Shown here: positions 1 to 12,675 of the stretch, piece by piece
How the letters are laid out: each line of letters begins with the position of its first letter
How positions within the stretch are numbered: position 1 is the stretch's first letter
NCBI GenBank assembly: GCA_025765615.1
Contig: JAIVFJ010000019.1
Coordinates: 124,001 to 188,000, forward strand
Origin: Zopfochytrium polystomum
Lineage: Eukaryota; Chytridiomycota; Chytridiomycetes; Chytridiales; Chytridiaceae
Length of the DNA stretch: 64,000 bases
Direction: 5' to 3'
The notes under the pieces: model-generated
What the model was told of the DNA's origin: nothing
What the model saw: the letters and a program-made list of their open reading frames with translations, nothing else
Databases searched by the model: none
Translations under genes and position numbers: made by a program

Positions 1-184
1 GTCAAGGTGGTGCATGTCTCTCGCTTGTCTCATGTCGCAAGTTTTTTGTGTTTCGTTTTTGATGTTTTTTTGTGGGTGGAAAAAAAAAAAAGGTAATCCC
101 AACCACGTGCCTCATCTGCCTGTCTCCTCTCTCTATCTTGTCTCTTTCTCCCACTGTCTCTCTCTCTGTCTCTCTCTCTCTCTT

Positions 185-229
<45 letters not shown>

Positions 230-1516
230 CTGCCTGCTTGCCGATGGCGACAGATCGCCCGGCAGCACGCGCGCGCGTGCGCGTGTGGGGGGATCCTTTC
301 GTTGGTTGGTTGGCCGTTTCAGTTTCTTTTTTTTTTGTTCATTCCATATTTTAAATTATTTATTTTTGGATTTTCAAGGAGAGAGGGAAGAGAAAGCTGC
401 CTTTCACAAAATTTCGCAAGGAAGAAAACAAGGCGGAAAACGCCTTGGCGTCGCGAGCAATTTCTGAGTGGAAGACCTGGGCCTGGGTGGACCCCAAAGG
501 AAAGAGAGAGAGACAGAGAGAGAGTGAGAGAGAGAGAGAGAGAGAGAGCGAGCTGCACTGGTTGGTTTACTTGCGCGCGTGTGCGTGTGCGGTCAATGCA
601 AGAATCCAAACAACCAAAAAAAAAAAAAAAAGAAAGAAAAAGGAAGGCCTTGTTTTGCGTTTTGAATTTGTTTTGTGGGTTTTGATTCTTTTTCTTTTCT
701 TTCTGATTTTCTCCCTTTTATATTTTTACATAGTTTTTTTACATGCACTTTCTCACGCTCCCTTTTTTTCAAACACCGCTCCTCATTCTTCTCACACAGG
801 GAGAGAGAGAGAGAGACGGAGAGAGAGAGAGGCACGGTTAGCAATCGAGAGGGAGGCCCGCCTGTTCTCACGCTCACACACACACACGCACACAGGCACA
901 CACACGAACTCTCTCTCTCGCCCGCTCTCGCTCGCTCTCTCTGTCTCTCTCGCTCTCCCTCTCCCTCTCTCTCCCTCCCCCTCTCCTCCCTCTCCCTCTC
1001 TCCTCCCTTTATCATCCGCCCCTCCCCCTCCCCCTCCCTCCGCCAACACGCCCACTGTTCAGAATCACAACCCGCTCCTCTGGTTCTTCCCGCCTCGCCT
1101 CCCCTCATCGTCGCGGCCAGACCATCCTCTTCCCTCCCGGCCGCCCCCAAAAACCACTTTGGTGAGTGCAAACTTTACCCTGATTTGCTCGTCCGCCTCC
1201 CCCTGCGCACCAGGGTGCGCACGGGTCAATCCCTCCTTGTTCTCTTTGTGGGCTCGGACACTTGGTCAGCGAGGAATCACCCCCTTGCCTTCCACGCCTG
1301 GCCAGCCACCACCACACTACCCGCCACGCTTCTTTGAAGGTGCGATGGTTGTTTGGTCCAACCACAATCGGAACGCAGATGAACCACCACCCCTCACTCT
1401 TCTCCCCCACTCCCCACCCCTCAGTCTCCATCTTTGCTCGATGGCTTCTTCTCACAATCATGTATATCTACCCCCTACCTGAATTAGGGCACTAGAACAA
1501 CAAGGCGAACCCGAAG
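1..1516. other. Upstream non-coding region rich in simple repeats
   Basis: No gene is supported here. The stretch holds CT tracts near 150-226 and 905-1010, a GA tract near 505-548, short A/T runs and CA repeats. Long open frames in this region are translations of the dinucleotide tracts (runs of Ser-Leu or Arg-Glu) and are not believed. It is probably the promoter and 5' leader of the ATP-grasp-like gene that starts at 1517. Confidence 0.6.
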
Positions 1517-4330
1517 ATGCTGGCCGAGCAGAGCACTTCTCCGCCGACTGGTCCCACCACCCCAGGGACCATCCTTCAGCAAAACCAGCAGGAGCAGCAG
1601 CAGCGACCCCAAGATTTACAATTTCAAACACGCGAACGCGTCCCCAGCGGGTGCAGCGACGGTTCAAACGCCTCGAGCACCGTCCCAGACTCGGCCGCAA
1701 CCACCGCAGCAAAGTCTGTCCTGGTCGCCGCCTACCTAGGCCACACTGCGCACACCCAATTCCCTGATGTTGGCGGCCCACCCGCGGCCTCCACGGGCTC
1801 CAGCGCCGGATCAGAGGGCAACTACAGCTACAATGCCACCCCTACGCTTGCCTCTGGCTCGATTTTCTCCATGATGAACGTTGTTTCGGCCGCCGCCGAG
1901 CGCCAGCAGGCGTCTGGCTCATCCTCTGTTGCCTCGTCGTGCTCAAAGACCCCCACCGCCATTCTCATGTCGTCAAACTCGTCCGCCCGCGACCTGCAGC
2001 CGCACGGCGTGGTCGCGTCGCCCCCCCTCAACCCGTCGACTGCCGCTGCGCTGACGGTTGCTGGCCAATTCGCCCAGACCATGTCTCTCGACAACAACAA
2101 GCAGCCCGGCGCGGTGGCCGAAGACGCAAGCCAACCGCAAACTCGCGCCTCCAAGGGTCGACTTCTCTCCATCTCGTCGGCCTCGTCCGACGCTGGTGGC
2201 TCGACAATTCTCGACTTTGTCTCCACCACCGACGAGAAGCCATCCACCAACGGCGGCGCCGAGGCCGCGCCGGTCCAGAAGAAGAAGAAGAAACTCGGCG
2301 AACTGTTTGGCAAGGTAGTCAACGCCGGTGACTTTGAGGCCGAGAAGCACTTTTACCCGCGTGTCCTCAACGCGCACATTCACCCCCTTGTCTCGTCCTT
2401 CTTCTCGCTCGGGAACGAACGGATTTTGGCCCGGTACACCCACTTGAATCCTCAAGTCAATATGGAGGCTCTCAAGACGCTGCTGCGTTACAAGTATGTT
2501 TTCCTCGTTGGTAGTTTCGTTGAGTTTGCAATTTTGACGAAATCTCTAATATCCTTTTTTCTTTCGTTCCGCCTCCTCATCCCTCGGAACGCGCAACCAT
2601 CCAATAGACCAAAGTACTTTCAATGGGCAGGTTCGTGACGAGAATTATTCAAATGTTCTTTCGACCCTTGCTGCAATATGCTGACTGCAACACCTCTCCC
2701 ATCCCCCATCTGTCATCTTGGGATATCTCCACTTTCAAATCACTCTCATCGATTAGGTTCGGATCTCTTCAACGTGACAACGTCTAGCGGCCACCGCCAA
2801 ATGATTATCGTTGAAACCAACTCATGCCCGTCTGGACAAAAGTCCATGCCTCTCCTCTCTGAGCTCGGTGATGACCACGGTGGCTATGGCGTCGTAATGG
2901 ATGCAACATTCCGGGAAATGATCATATCAGCAGACAAGTCTTTGGGCGATCTTGCAGTCGTCTATGACAAGAACGGCATGGAGGCCTCGGGTTACGCCGC
3001 CGTCATGGCGGAGACCACGAAGGAGCAAGTCTGGCTGGTGGAATTTTACGACGAAGACCCGGACCCACCCGTTCGGTGGCAGGACGGAGTCATGTACGTT
3101 AGGGACGTGTGCATGGTCTGGCACCCGATCCGTGCGTGCTTCCGCTATGTTACTCAAAAGCCTTGGAACCGGTTCCCCATCAACTCGAAAACCATCGTGC
3201 TCAATAGTGTGAGTGATATTGATGTGCAGAGAGAGTCCTTTTTCTTGTTTTATTCGATGTAGGCCTGTGAATCAGATTTTAATTATTTTTTTTTATCCCC
3301 TTGCTCAAAGATTGTCTCGTGCCTCGCCGGAGGTCGCAACAAGATGATGGCTGCTCGCGCTTACGACTTTTTGAACGCCGAGCTCGATGGCACGGGCCTT
3401 GCTGTGCGCGTCCCAGAAACCATTAGAAACGTTACCAAGAGCGAGATCCCGTTGTGGCTCGACAGCATGGGTGGCCACGCCGTTCTCAAGGTGCCCTATT
3501 CAAACGCCGGTACGCCAGAGGGGATCTTTGTCGTGGTTCCATCTAAGCCTGCATAATTACGTTTTTAACCGTCCCCCAATTTCTTCGGCGTGCCTCTTTC
3601 CAGGACAAGGCGTGTACACCATCACGAATCCCGGCGAGCTAAAGTCGTTTATGGAGGAGGACCACCATTATGACAAATTTATCGTGCAGTCACTGGTCGG
3701 CAACGCCTCGTGGTCGTCCATCACCCGTGCCGGAAAGTTTTACCACGTCGGCACTATTCCCAACAAGAAGAACCACACGTTTGTGTCGGATCTCCGAATG
3801 ATGGTCACTGCGAACAAGGACGGGTTCCGGCCTGTCGCGATTTACGCTCGGAGAGCGCGAAAGCCGCTATTGACGTCTTTGGCCGACGACCCGACCAGTT
3901 GAGTTCTCTCAAGTTGGAAATGCTTCAACTTGGTGTTTGCCTTTACTTTGCGTTGACCTAACACAGAACATTTTTCTCCGTAACTCAAACAGTCACTTCA
4001 TGGGAGATGCTGGGCACAAACCTTTCGGTGAAGCTTCCCGACGAGACGTGGACCACAGAGGCGCAGCGCCTACTCTTGATGGACCGCAAGGACTTTAACC
4101 AGTTGGGCATTGGCATCGACGACCTGATCGACGCCTACATCCAAACCGTCCTGTCGGTGATTGCAATCGACAAGATGGCGTGCCGACTCATGAAAGAGGA
4201 TCTTCCGAACAGCAACGGAAGTCTGCCAAAGGACGAACGCTACCCTTGGTTCAACGAGCGAGTCTTCGACTTCGAGCTGTTTGAGGCACTCAACCCCGAC
4301 GTTGCGCTTTTGCAGGAAATCCTTCACTGA
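1517..4330 (+). CDS. Uncharacterised ATP-grasp-like protein, six exons
   Basis: Exons 1517-2493, 2608-2630, 2757-3208, 3311-3509, 3604-3897 and 3993-4330 join in frame to about 760 residues. The first 260 residues are low-complexity and Ser/Ala/Thr-rich; the globular part begins near [20 protein letters not shown]. The segment [16 protein letters not shown] (across exons 4-5) resembles the nucleotide-binding loop of ATP-grasp ligases, and downstream acidic patches fit that fold. I do not recognise a named family member, so substrate and pathway are unknown. All five introns are GT-AG (donors GTATGT, GTTCGT, GTGAGT, GTACGC, GTTGAG) and 61-126 bp long. Exon 2 is only 23 bp. The ATP-grasp call is inference from one motif; the gene model itself is strong because every junction keeps frame. 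It converges on TAF12. Confidence 0.72.
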
Positions 4331-5176
4331 AGAGAGATGTGCAATATTGGCTGAAGGGGGCGAGCAAGGAAGAACTTTGGCGAGCCGGATCCCTGATACG
4401 GTCGGGCCACTTCGTGTTCAAACTGCCCACCCCCTCCCCTCCCTTTGAACCCGTCCTGCATTTATCTTATATTGTCGTCCTTACCTATTCCGTTGCTGTT
4501 GTTGTCACTCTGCACACACTGTTTCCACGTATTCACATCCTTTATTCTTCCTTTTTTCCTTTTTTTCGTTATGGCTATTCCCCCCTTCCGTACTCGCCCA
4601 CCCGTTCCTTGATACTGTTCCCACTTTCCAGATATTCTTTCCACTTTGCTTCCTCTTTTCCCGCTAGTTGTCGTTGTTGCTGCAACCCCCCCCTCGCACA
4701 TAAGCGCACCCACACAGGCGCACATTCCTCCCCCCCCCCAAAAAAAAAACACCAAGGAAAAAAAGAAGCTCCCCCTCGTTTTATTCTCAAAATTTTCTCA
4801 ACTTCCGCCGCCCTGCCCGTGTTTCTCTTTTGTTCTTCTTTTTCCCCCCCTTGTTTTTGATTGTAACGCGTTGGTAACATATTCGTAAGGACACTGGCAC
4901 ACCCATCGCGATGGGGCCTTTGTTTTTTTTTTTCTTTTGTTTCTTTCTTTTCTCTTTTCTGTTGGTCTGTTGACACTTTTGGTGGTGGCGCCGCACACAG
5001 AAAGACACACACAACACACACAAACAGACAGACCCAAACACAAGAAGACACACAGACACAATAAAAAACGGACAACCAAAAACAAACAAACAAACAAACG
5101 ACAAAAAAAAAAAAAAAATCATGCCCAGAGGAACCAAGGTTTTCCCACCCCCACCCACCCCACCGAGGCTGGAACT
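4331..5176. other. Convergent intergenic region
   Basis: This lies between the 3' ends of the ATP-grasp-like gene and TAF12. It contains C-, A- and T-homopolymers and CA-rich stretches near 4995-5075. I see no coding sequence or RNA gene. Confidence 0.55.
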
Positions 5177-5514
5177 CTACGCTTCGTCCATCTCCTCGTC
5201 CTCTTCATCCTCGTCGTCCTCGGCTTCGCCCTCCTCCTCCTCCTGCCCTTCCTCCTCGTCCCCGCCAGCAGCAGCCCCATGCCGCTGCGGTGGCGGCGAC
5301 GGCGCGAGGGGCACCACCACCATCCCCTCGTCCTCCTCTTCCTCCTCTTCCTCCTCCTCCTCCACTTCTTCTTCCTCTTCCACCTCCTCTCCCACTTCTT
5401 CTTCTTCCTCCTCCTCATCCTCCCCTTCGTCCTCCCCCGCCCCCACCATCCCCGTCCCCATTCCCATTATTAAATTCGCATCAGCCACCACCACCTCCCC
5501 CGCTACCCCCCCCC
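5177..5514 (-). other. Possible continuation of the TAF12 acidic tail in another frame
   Basis: A second minus-strand frame runs from the G9 run (5506-5514 on plus as C9) to a stop at 5177-5179 and is again strongly acidic, ending in EDDEDEEDEEMDEA. Loss of one base of the homopolymer would join TAF12 to this frame and add about 100 residues. Either the homopolymer length is wrong or the protein really ends at 5481. Confidence 0.4.
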
Positions 5515-6029
5515 GCCTCCATCGCGACCGCGAACCCTCCTCCCCGTCCTCCCCCGACTTCCTCTTCCTCCTCCTCATCATCCTCCTCCTCCTCCTCCTC
5601 CTCCTCCTCCTCTTCTTCGTCCTCCCCTTCCTCCTCCGCCTCCTCGTCTTCCGCCCCCGCCGCCGCCGCCGTCAGCGCCTCTGGCCCCAACCCGTCCGCC
5701 GCCGCCGCCTCCTCGTCCTCCTCCTCCACCTCCTCCTCTCCTTCGCCCTCCTCCTCCTCCACCTCCTCCTCCTCCTCACCTTCCTCCTCACCTTCCTCCT
5801 CCTCTTCGCCCTCCTGCGCCGCCGCCGCACGGCCCTGGGTGGCGCCCGTTCCGCCGCCGCCGCTTCCGCTTCCTCCACCGCTTCCGCCGCCGGCGGCCTC
5901 GCAGGTCTGCGCCGATTCGTCGTCGTGCGCGGCGCCAGCAGCAACAGCAACCGCAACGCCGAGGAGGGGCCCCGCTGCGGACGCGACCATTCCGCCGCCA
6001 CCGCCGCCGCCGTCTGCGTCGTCGTAGGC

Positions 6030-6069
<40 letters not shown>

Positions 6070-9000
6070 GCTCCCCGCAGCAGCTGCGGCGGTGCAAGTA
6101 GCTCTTGTCGCTGCTCTTGACGCGGTTGTAGTTCTTGCTGTTGTTGTTGTTGTTGTTGTAGTTGCGGTTGTTGTAGATGCAAGAGTTCCGGCGGGTGCGA
6201 ACGCAGCAGCGAGTCGGTCGCGGCGGCAGCGGGGGCTTTGGAGGCGGTGGAGAATGGGGAGGCGTGCGGTGGGGAGGCGGACGACGACGACGATGAAGAC
6301 ACGGTCAGGGACGCAGCGGCGGTGGAGGAGGCGGTCGTCAACGACGACGACGAGGAGGAGGAGGCCGCGACGGAAAGCGCGAATGCGGTTGGCTGCAAGG
6401 AGGTCCCTGGTAGTGGCGGCGGCGGCGGCGGAGAAGGAGGAGGAAGAGGGAGGGAAAGAGGAGCAGGCGGGAGAAGGTATGCCAGTGGTGACGAGGAGGA
6501 TTCGGACGACGCGGTGGCGGCGGCGGGGCCGCCCATGGAGTTGGAGGTGCTGGTGGTGGTGAAGCTGGCGGCGGTTGTGGTGGTTGTGGGGATGTTTGCA
6601 GAGACGTCGACAAGGGTGGGGAGAGTAGCTGTCGGGACGGAGCCGTCGCTAAACACTTGTTGCTGCTGCTGCACCGCATCCGCTCGACTGTCCGCCATGC
6701 CGACCGGAGCGAGAACGCCGAGCAGCTGATACGACGAGCTGGACGGCGGCGGCGGCGGCGGCTGATACTCGCTGACTTCGCCGTGTGTGAGTCCGTTCGG
6801 TAGTGGCACGCTCATATTGCCGCCGCCGAGGCCGCCTGTCTCGAATCTAGGCGGCGGTCCTTCAAAGTGTGCGCCAGTCGCGAACGCGTGCGGCAGTAGA
6901 GTTCCGCGCGGGTCGGCGAAATAGCCTGCCCCCCCACCTCCTCCTGCGGCAGGGTCCGCGTCCGCGTCCTCGTCGGCGAGCGGCGCGGCGACGACGGCCA
7001 CGACCCCTTCGTCCACGATTTCCATCGCGTCGTCGTCGTCGTCGTTGTTGTCTCCTTCATCAAAGGTGGCCGTTGCGGCGGTAGCGGTAGCGGAGGCGGC
7101 GGGGAGGTTGGTTGCCCCGTTTTCCCACCCGAGTCGTGGAGGAGGGGGCGGAGACGAGTCGGCGTTGGGGGCGGAGATCTGGCTTGGGGCCGACGCGTAG
7201 GCAGCGGCAGCAGCGGTCACGCCGGCTCCGTTCGGCAACGCCGGTTTCGCAAACTCACCGAGCGGAGCGGTCGTCGCCCCGCCCTCGGCACCGTCGACGG
7301 CCATCGCGCGGTCCTCCCGATCCTCCTCCTCCGCCTGCTCTTCTTTCTGCTTCGCTGCAGCCGCCGCGGCAGCAGCAGCCTCCTCTTCTTCCTGTTGCGC
7401 CTTCAGCGCCAACTGCTGCTGCTTCTGCTCAGCCAGTATCTGCATCGCGAGCGCCTGCGCGGCCTGCTCTTCTCGCTGATGCTTCCGGACAGCCATGACG
7501 CGCGCCACGTGCGCGGGCGCCGGCGCCCGCTTGACCGCACGCACCTCTGCCGAGTTGAATCCCGGGATTCGGAGGTTCCAGCTTCGCTCTGGGAGAGAGA
7601 AGATAAAAAAGTGAACAGGAGAGAGGTGCAAACAGGCTCAGCCCAGGGGGCGGTTTGGTGGCAACTACGAAAAGTAAAAAGGGACACAACGGCTCCTCCC
7701 CTCGAGACTTCTGCACTTACCAAGAGTGAAATGAAAGTCTTTCACCTCGACGACAGACCCTCCGCGGTGGCGGGCCATTTTGCACGCAGAGTGCGTCACA
7801 AAGTCGATGAAGCCGTCGGCGATTTCCAGGAGCAGCTAATTTTCAATAGAATGTACATTTTCTAATATAAGTCGCATTGTAACATTGTGGGGAAAAAGAT
7901 GAGACAGAAAAAAAAAGGAAACTTTACATTTTCCGCGTCCTGGTCGACTTTTTCGCTGGCGTCAATCTCAGCAACAAGGTCCCCGATCTTCCGCTTCACG
8001 CCAAAGACGGCGCCGCCGGCTGCAGCGGCGGCGGCGGCCGCAGCTTGTCCGGCCGCGGCGGCCGCGGCGCCGCGTTTCGCCGCCGCCGCCGTCGCCGCCG
8101 TTCCGGACCGTCCGCCGCCGCCGGCCGCAACAGCACCGGCGGCGGCGCCGCCAACCATTCCTCCAGCGGCGGCGCTCCCGCCGCCGCCGCCGCCCACACC
8201 GGCCGACCCGGCATCGTCGCCAGCAGCACCGGCAGCGGCTGCCGCGTCGCTGTCGGTGCCCAGAATTTCGCGGACCTGCGCCTCGAGCGTGCGCTGCATG
8301 GCGACGGACTCTGCGCTGACAAACGACGGGGTGCCGAGCACGGCTGCGGCTGCGGCCGCGGCGGCTGCGGCGGCAGCAGCAGCGGCTGCAGCGGCCGAGG
8401 CTGCCGTGGACGGTGCGCCGCCGGTAGCGGCGGCAGCCGCCGCCGAGACCGCGGGCGCGGATGGTGCTGCTGCTGCGGCTGCGGCGGCTGCGGCGGATGT
8501 CGCAGCGGCTGCGACGGCGGCCATGTCAAAGGACGCGGCCGACGCTGCGACGGCGGCTTGATCGCGGGGGGCGAGGACGCGCGACGGGTTCGCAAAGAGC
8601 GCGGCGACGGAAACGGGCGATGGGCCGACTGTTTGAAGCTGCTGCGGCGTCGGCGGCAGAATGTGCGACGGGAGCAGCGGCAGCGTTCCCGCTGCGGTGC
8701 CGAGGGGCGTGAACACGCGGCCGAAAAGGTGCGGAGATGCCGGGAAACGGGTCGTGTGAAGTGTAATGGGTCCGCCACCCTGCGCGCCTTGCTGCTGAGA
8801 CGTCACCGCCGCTGCTGCTGCAAAGGCCGACGCGCCAGAGGACGTGGTCATGTCTAGAGGTGTAGCAGTGGCGAGAGGTGGGGAGAGCGTTGGCGGGTAC
8901 GGTGGTTGCTGGAAAGGTGCCTGCTGCATCGGCAGCGGGCGGAAGCCAGGTTGAGCGTTTGGGGGGCGCTGCTGCTGTATTGCCAGGCTTCCAGCTGCTC

Positions 9001-11567
9001 CATCATGGAAGGCGAATGGTAAAATTTCAGCGCAGGTAGCCAGGGGAAGAAGAAGCAGGAAGAGGGGGGCCGGCCAGTTAGAACCGCCGTCGCAAGGTGT
9101 ACAAGGTTAGGCAAGAAAGGAAAAGTAAAAAAAACCGGAGTTACCGTTCATCATAACACCACCTGGCATTCCGGCCATGTTCAATAGCGGCCTTCGAAGG
9201 GAGCCCCTTTCGACTGCTGGTGAGCCAATGACAGGTCTCACGCCACCAAGGCCAGGATTCATCCCATTCGGCATTGAACCCAAAGCCGCTGCAGCCGCCG
9301 GGTTCATGGCCGCCGGTCTGATACCTCCGGCGGCATTGATAGGCGAAGGTGGCGGTCGGGAGGACTGTCTAATTGGCGTGTTTGGTCCCGGCTGCGGCTG
9401 CGAGATGCCATAAGCGCCGGGGAGGGCCAGATCACTGGCGACTGGCGAGGCGGAGGTTGCGAAGGGCGTCGGTGTCTGGGGTTGCTGAATGGGCGGGGTC
9501 GGACGCGCGGTCGGGGTGGGGTGAGGAGAAGATGATGCGGCGGCTGCGGCGGCGGGAGTAGCTGGTCCTGGGAGGGAAAGCTGCGCAAGAGAAGGGCTGT
9601 CTGTGCTCGCTGTGGTCGCTCGAAGTAGCATGGCCGGGTTGATGGTGCCGACACCGGCGGGACCGATGGTGGAGTTCGCATTCAAGCCCGCGTCGCCGCC
9701 ATTCGAAGACGCATCGTTCAGATTGCCGCTGTTATTGAGCCCGCTGGCAACGACGTTGTTCAGGGGTACAGGCATGGCGGCGGCGGCCGCCGCCGCCGCG
9801 TTGGCGGAGGCGTTCATTTCCGCCAGCCGCTTATTAAAGCACGCGCCGACAAGTCCCTCTGAAGCCTTCCAGCGCTCGGGATCGGTGGCCGCCTTGGCGT
9901 TCTCCATCTCGCGCTGCGCCTCTTCTCGGGTGGCAAGCTTTTGGGCCATGAGCTTTTGCATTGATTCCTGTTCCGCGATATTGGTCACCCCGGTCATCCG
10001 CTTCATCGCAATCTGGCATTGTGTCATGATGGTTGCGGTCATGTGCCTCTTTGCATTGAGTATGAGCATGGCGTTGGGGTCCTTTTTGAGCTCAGAGTAC
10101 GGGTGCGGCACGTTGTCCATGGAACAGATACTCATGATGTTCTCCATCACGGTGACGCGGCTGCGCGCTAGTGCGAATCGCCTACGCACTTCGTCCAAAC
10201 TTTGAATCGCACCTTGATTTGGCATGCTCGCCACTCCTTGCGGCCCGTCTTGTCCAGCCGCCAAGCCCATAGGGCCGCCTGTAGGGCCCGCCGCTGCTGT
10301 AGGCGCCCCGGCGCTGCTCGGGCCAGCGCCCGCAGCTGCCGCTCCCAAGCCAGCGGCGAGCGAGTTGGCCAAACCGGGTCGAATAAGGCCCGCCATCCCG
10401 ACCGCCGCCGCCGCCGCTTGCTGCGACTGCATCATTCTCCTCTGCCGTTCTTGAACCTGAAATCGCGAGGCAAAGCTAGCCGCCAGAGCGGGATTCGCCG
10501 CAATCGCTGCCATGATGGCTGGATTCAAAGTGCCGGAGAGTCCTCCAGAGCCACCCACAGTGCCGTTCGCGGCGGCGGCGGCCATCTGAATCCTTTGCAC
10601 GGCGGCCATATTGGCCGCGTTGACGCCCATCCCTCCACCGGCACCAGCGGCCCCGCCAGAGGCAGCAGACTGCAGCCCAGCAGACATGCCAAGCCCAACC
10701 CCGCCTCCCATGCGGGCCATAAGGGCGGCTTGACTGACCGGGTTTCCCGCCAGCTGGTGCTGTTGCTGTTGAAGCATACGCAGTTGCCTTGTTTTGGACG
10801 GGTGAGTTCAAATGGAACGGAAAGGTTAATTATCTGTCCTGAAGAGGATAAGACAAATACGACAGCGGAAAGCGAGAGGCTCAGCGATGCGAGTAGGGCG
10901 CAAAGCGGGAGAGGGAGATGTAAGATTTGGCCAGGAATGAAACTAACTGTTGTTGTAGCATTAGTTTCAGCTGCTGTTGCTGCTGATTCACATCCGTAAT
11001 CCCTCTGGCTTGAAGGTGCGCCATAAAGTTGGAAAGTTGAGCAGCGGTGTTGCTGTTCACATTACCGCCTCCGCCAATGTTGGGCGTACCCATTTGCATG
11101 GCGGGCGAGGCTGAAACGGGTGGATCGGTACCTTGCGTGAAAAAAAAATCCCAAGTGAAATGTGAGGTCACTCCGGGAGACTGCAGCCGCAATCGGTTCC
11201 CTAACCACTCTTACGCCGGGGGAAGCCAGGCGGAGACAGGCAAAGCCTGATCAGACCAATCTAGAGACTCACCAGCGTTGGCAACCAGCTGGGCGTCGGC
11301 GGATGGATCGACGGTCGCAAGCTGGGGGGTTGATGGCTCATTCTGCTGCTGCGGTGCGCCCGCGGCGGCAGCCGTAACGGGGGGTGCGTTGGCGCCGCTG
11401 CTGTTGACATTACTGCTGCTGCTGCTGTTGTTACTATTGCTGTTGCTGGTGCTAGTGCTATTGCCAGCCGCACCGGCGGCGGCAGCGGCGGCTGCAGCCT
11501 GCTGCCGCGCGCCGGCCGTCACAGCGCCACCGCCACCGCGCCCACGTCCTCGGCCTCCTCCTCTCAT
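5481..11567 (-). CDS. TAF12: TFIID/SAGA subunit TAF12, very large form
   Basis: TAF12 is a histone-fold subunit shared by TFIID and SAGA, pairing with TAF4 or Ada1 in the nucleus. Exons (minus) 11567-11273, 11131-10948, 10787-9145, 8994-7928, 7835-7721 and 7588-5481 join in frame to about 1,803 residues. The histone fold spans about residues 1040-1135, from KRKIGDLVAEIDASEKVDQD through ADGFIDFVTHSACKMARHR to ERSWNLRIPGF, closely matching the TAF12 pattern including the conserved WN-IPGF end. The start is the first ATG after an in-frame TAG near 11733. The N-terminal kilobase of protein is Gln/Ala/Gly-rich with one ordered helical part (around SLDEVRRRFALARSR). Usual family sizes are about 160 (human) to 540 (yeast) residues with the fold near the C-terminus; here some 670 low-complexity residues (Ala, Gln, Ser, then Glu-rich) follow it. 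The very 3' end is uncertain because of a nine-base homopolymer at 5506-5514. Confidence 0.88.
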
Positions 11568-12291
11568 GTGACAAGTCCAGACCGACCCCTCGCCGTCGTC
11601 GTCTTGGTCGTGGTCGTCCGCGTGCGGCGGCGTTCGCGCGTTCGCGCGCGCGACGCAAACCGCGCCCGCTACCCTATCCCACGCTAGAAGCTTACCAGCC
11701 ACCGGCGGCCCCCGACCGGGAGTTTGGTGCTACGCGGCTTGGCCGAGCGGAGGTAAGTGGTCTTGCGACAGGCGGGAGCGAGGCGATCCGGACGAGCGAG
11801 GCGCAGGAATACCACCCGACAGACTTGTGATTGGGGGCGCGATGGAGGGTTCGGGAAGAAGGGACGGAAGGGAGGGTGCTTCGGATGGATGCAACGGGGG
11901 TGTCGAAGACGACGGGGGCCGGCGCCCGGTGCGGGTTGGAAATTAATTGCGGGCACCGCAAACGGGGTGGCCGTGCGTGTGCGATCGCAGATCGATCCGG
12001 TTTTGCGGCAGTCGACTGCTCCTCTCGATCGGGGGGGAGAGGGTCGAGCGTGCGTAGGTCGAGTTGGTCGGGCCCCGCGGGCGGGGAGGATCGTGTGAGA
12101 AGGTTTGGTTGTTGGGTGGGTGAACAGGTGCTGAGTTTGGTGGGGAGCTTTGAGTTTTGTGCTGTTTTTGTGTGCTTTTTTTTTTTTTTCTCCCTCCAAT
12201 AATGCGGAAACAACACACAATATATGCAACTGCAGTTGTTAATACCTGCAGCTTTCAAAGAGTTGCGCACAATTGAACATCCGAATGGCAG

Positions 12292-12328
<37 letters not shown>

Positions 12329-12644
12329 AGTGGCTATCTCGAAGCTCAGGCTGGGCCAATTTTTGCGCCTTTTTCTGCGCCGCCCAAGTCCCAACGCCCT
12401 TTTCGGCCGGCAACGCCCGCGGGCCACCTTGTTACAAGGCAACGCCTCCCCTGCCGCCAAAACGCCGACGCCCACCGGGACTCGATGAGCATATGACTGC
12501 GAAGGGTTTTTGCACGAAAACTCGGAAAAGAACGGCTGGAGACGAGATACGAAGCAAACCGGTAGAATAAAATGCACAAAAAAAAATAAGCAAACCAGAA
12601 ACTGAAGAAGATACAATCAACGCATGGGAAACGAAGAGAAAGCA

Positions 12645-12675
<31 letters not shown>

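Noticed and set aside
14..1482. Long open frames across the CT/GA tracts at the left edge
   Set aside because: They are translations of dinucleotide repeats on both strands and have no domain or splice support.
5121..7084. Plus-strand long frames opposite the TAF12 3' exon
   Set aside because: They are antisense shadows of the Glu/Ala/Gln codons of TAF12 and encode only Ser/Pro/Leu repeats.
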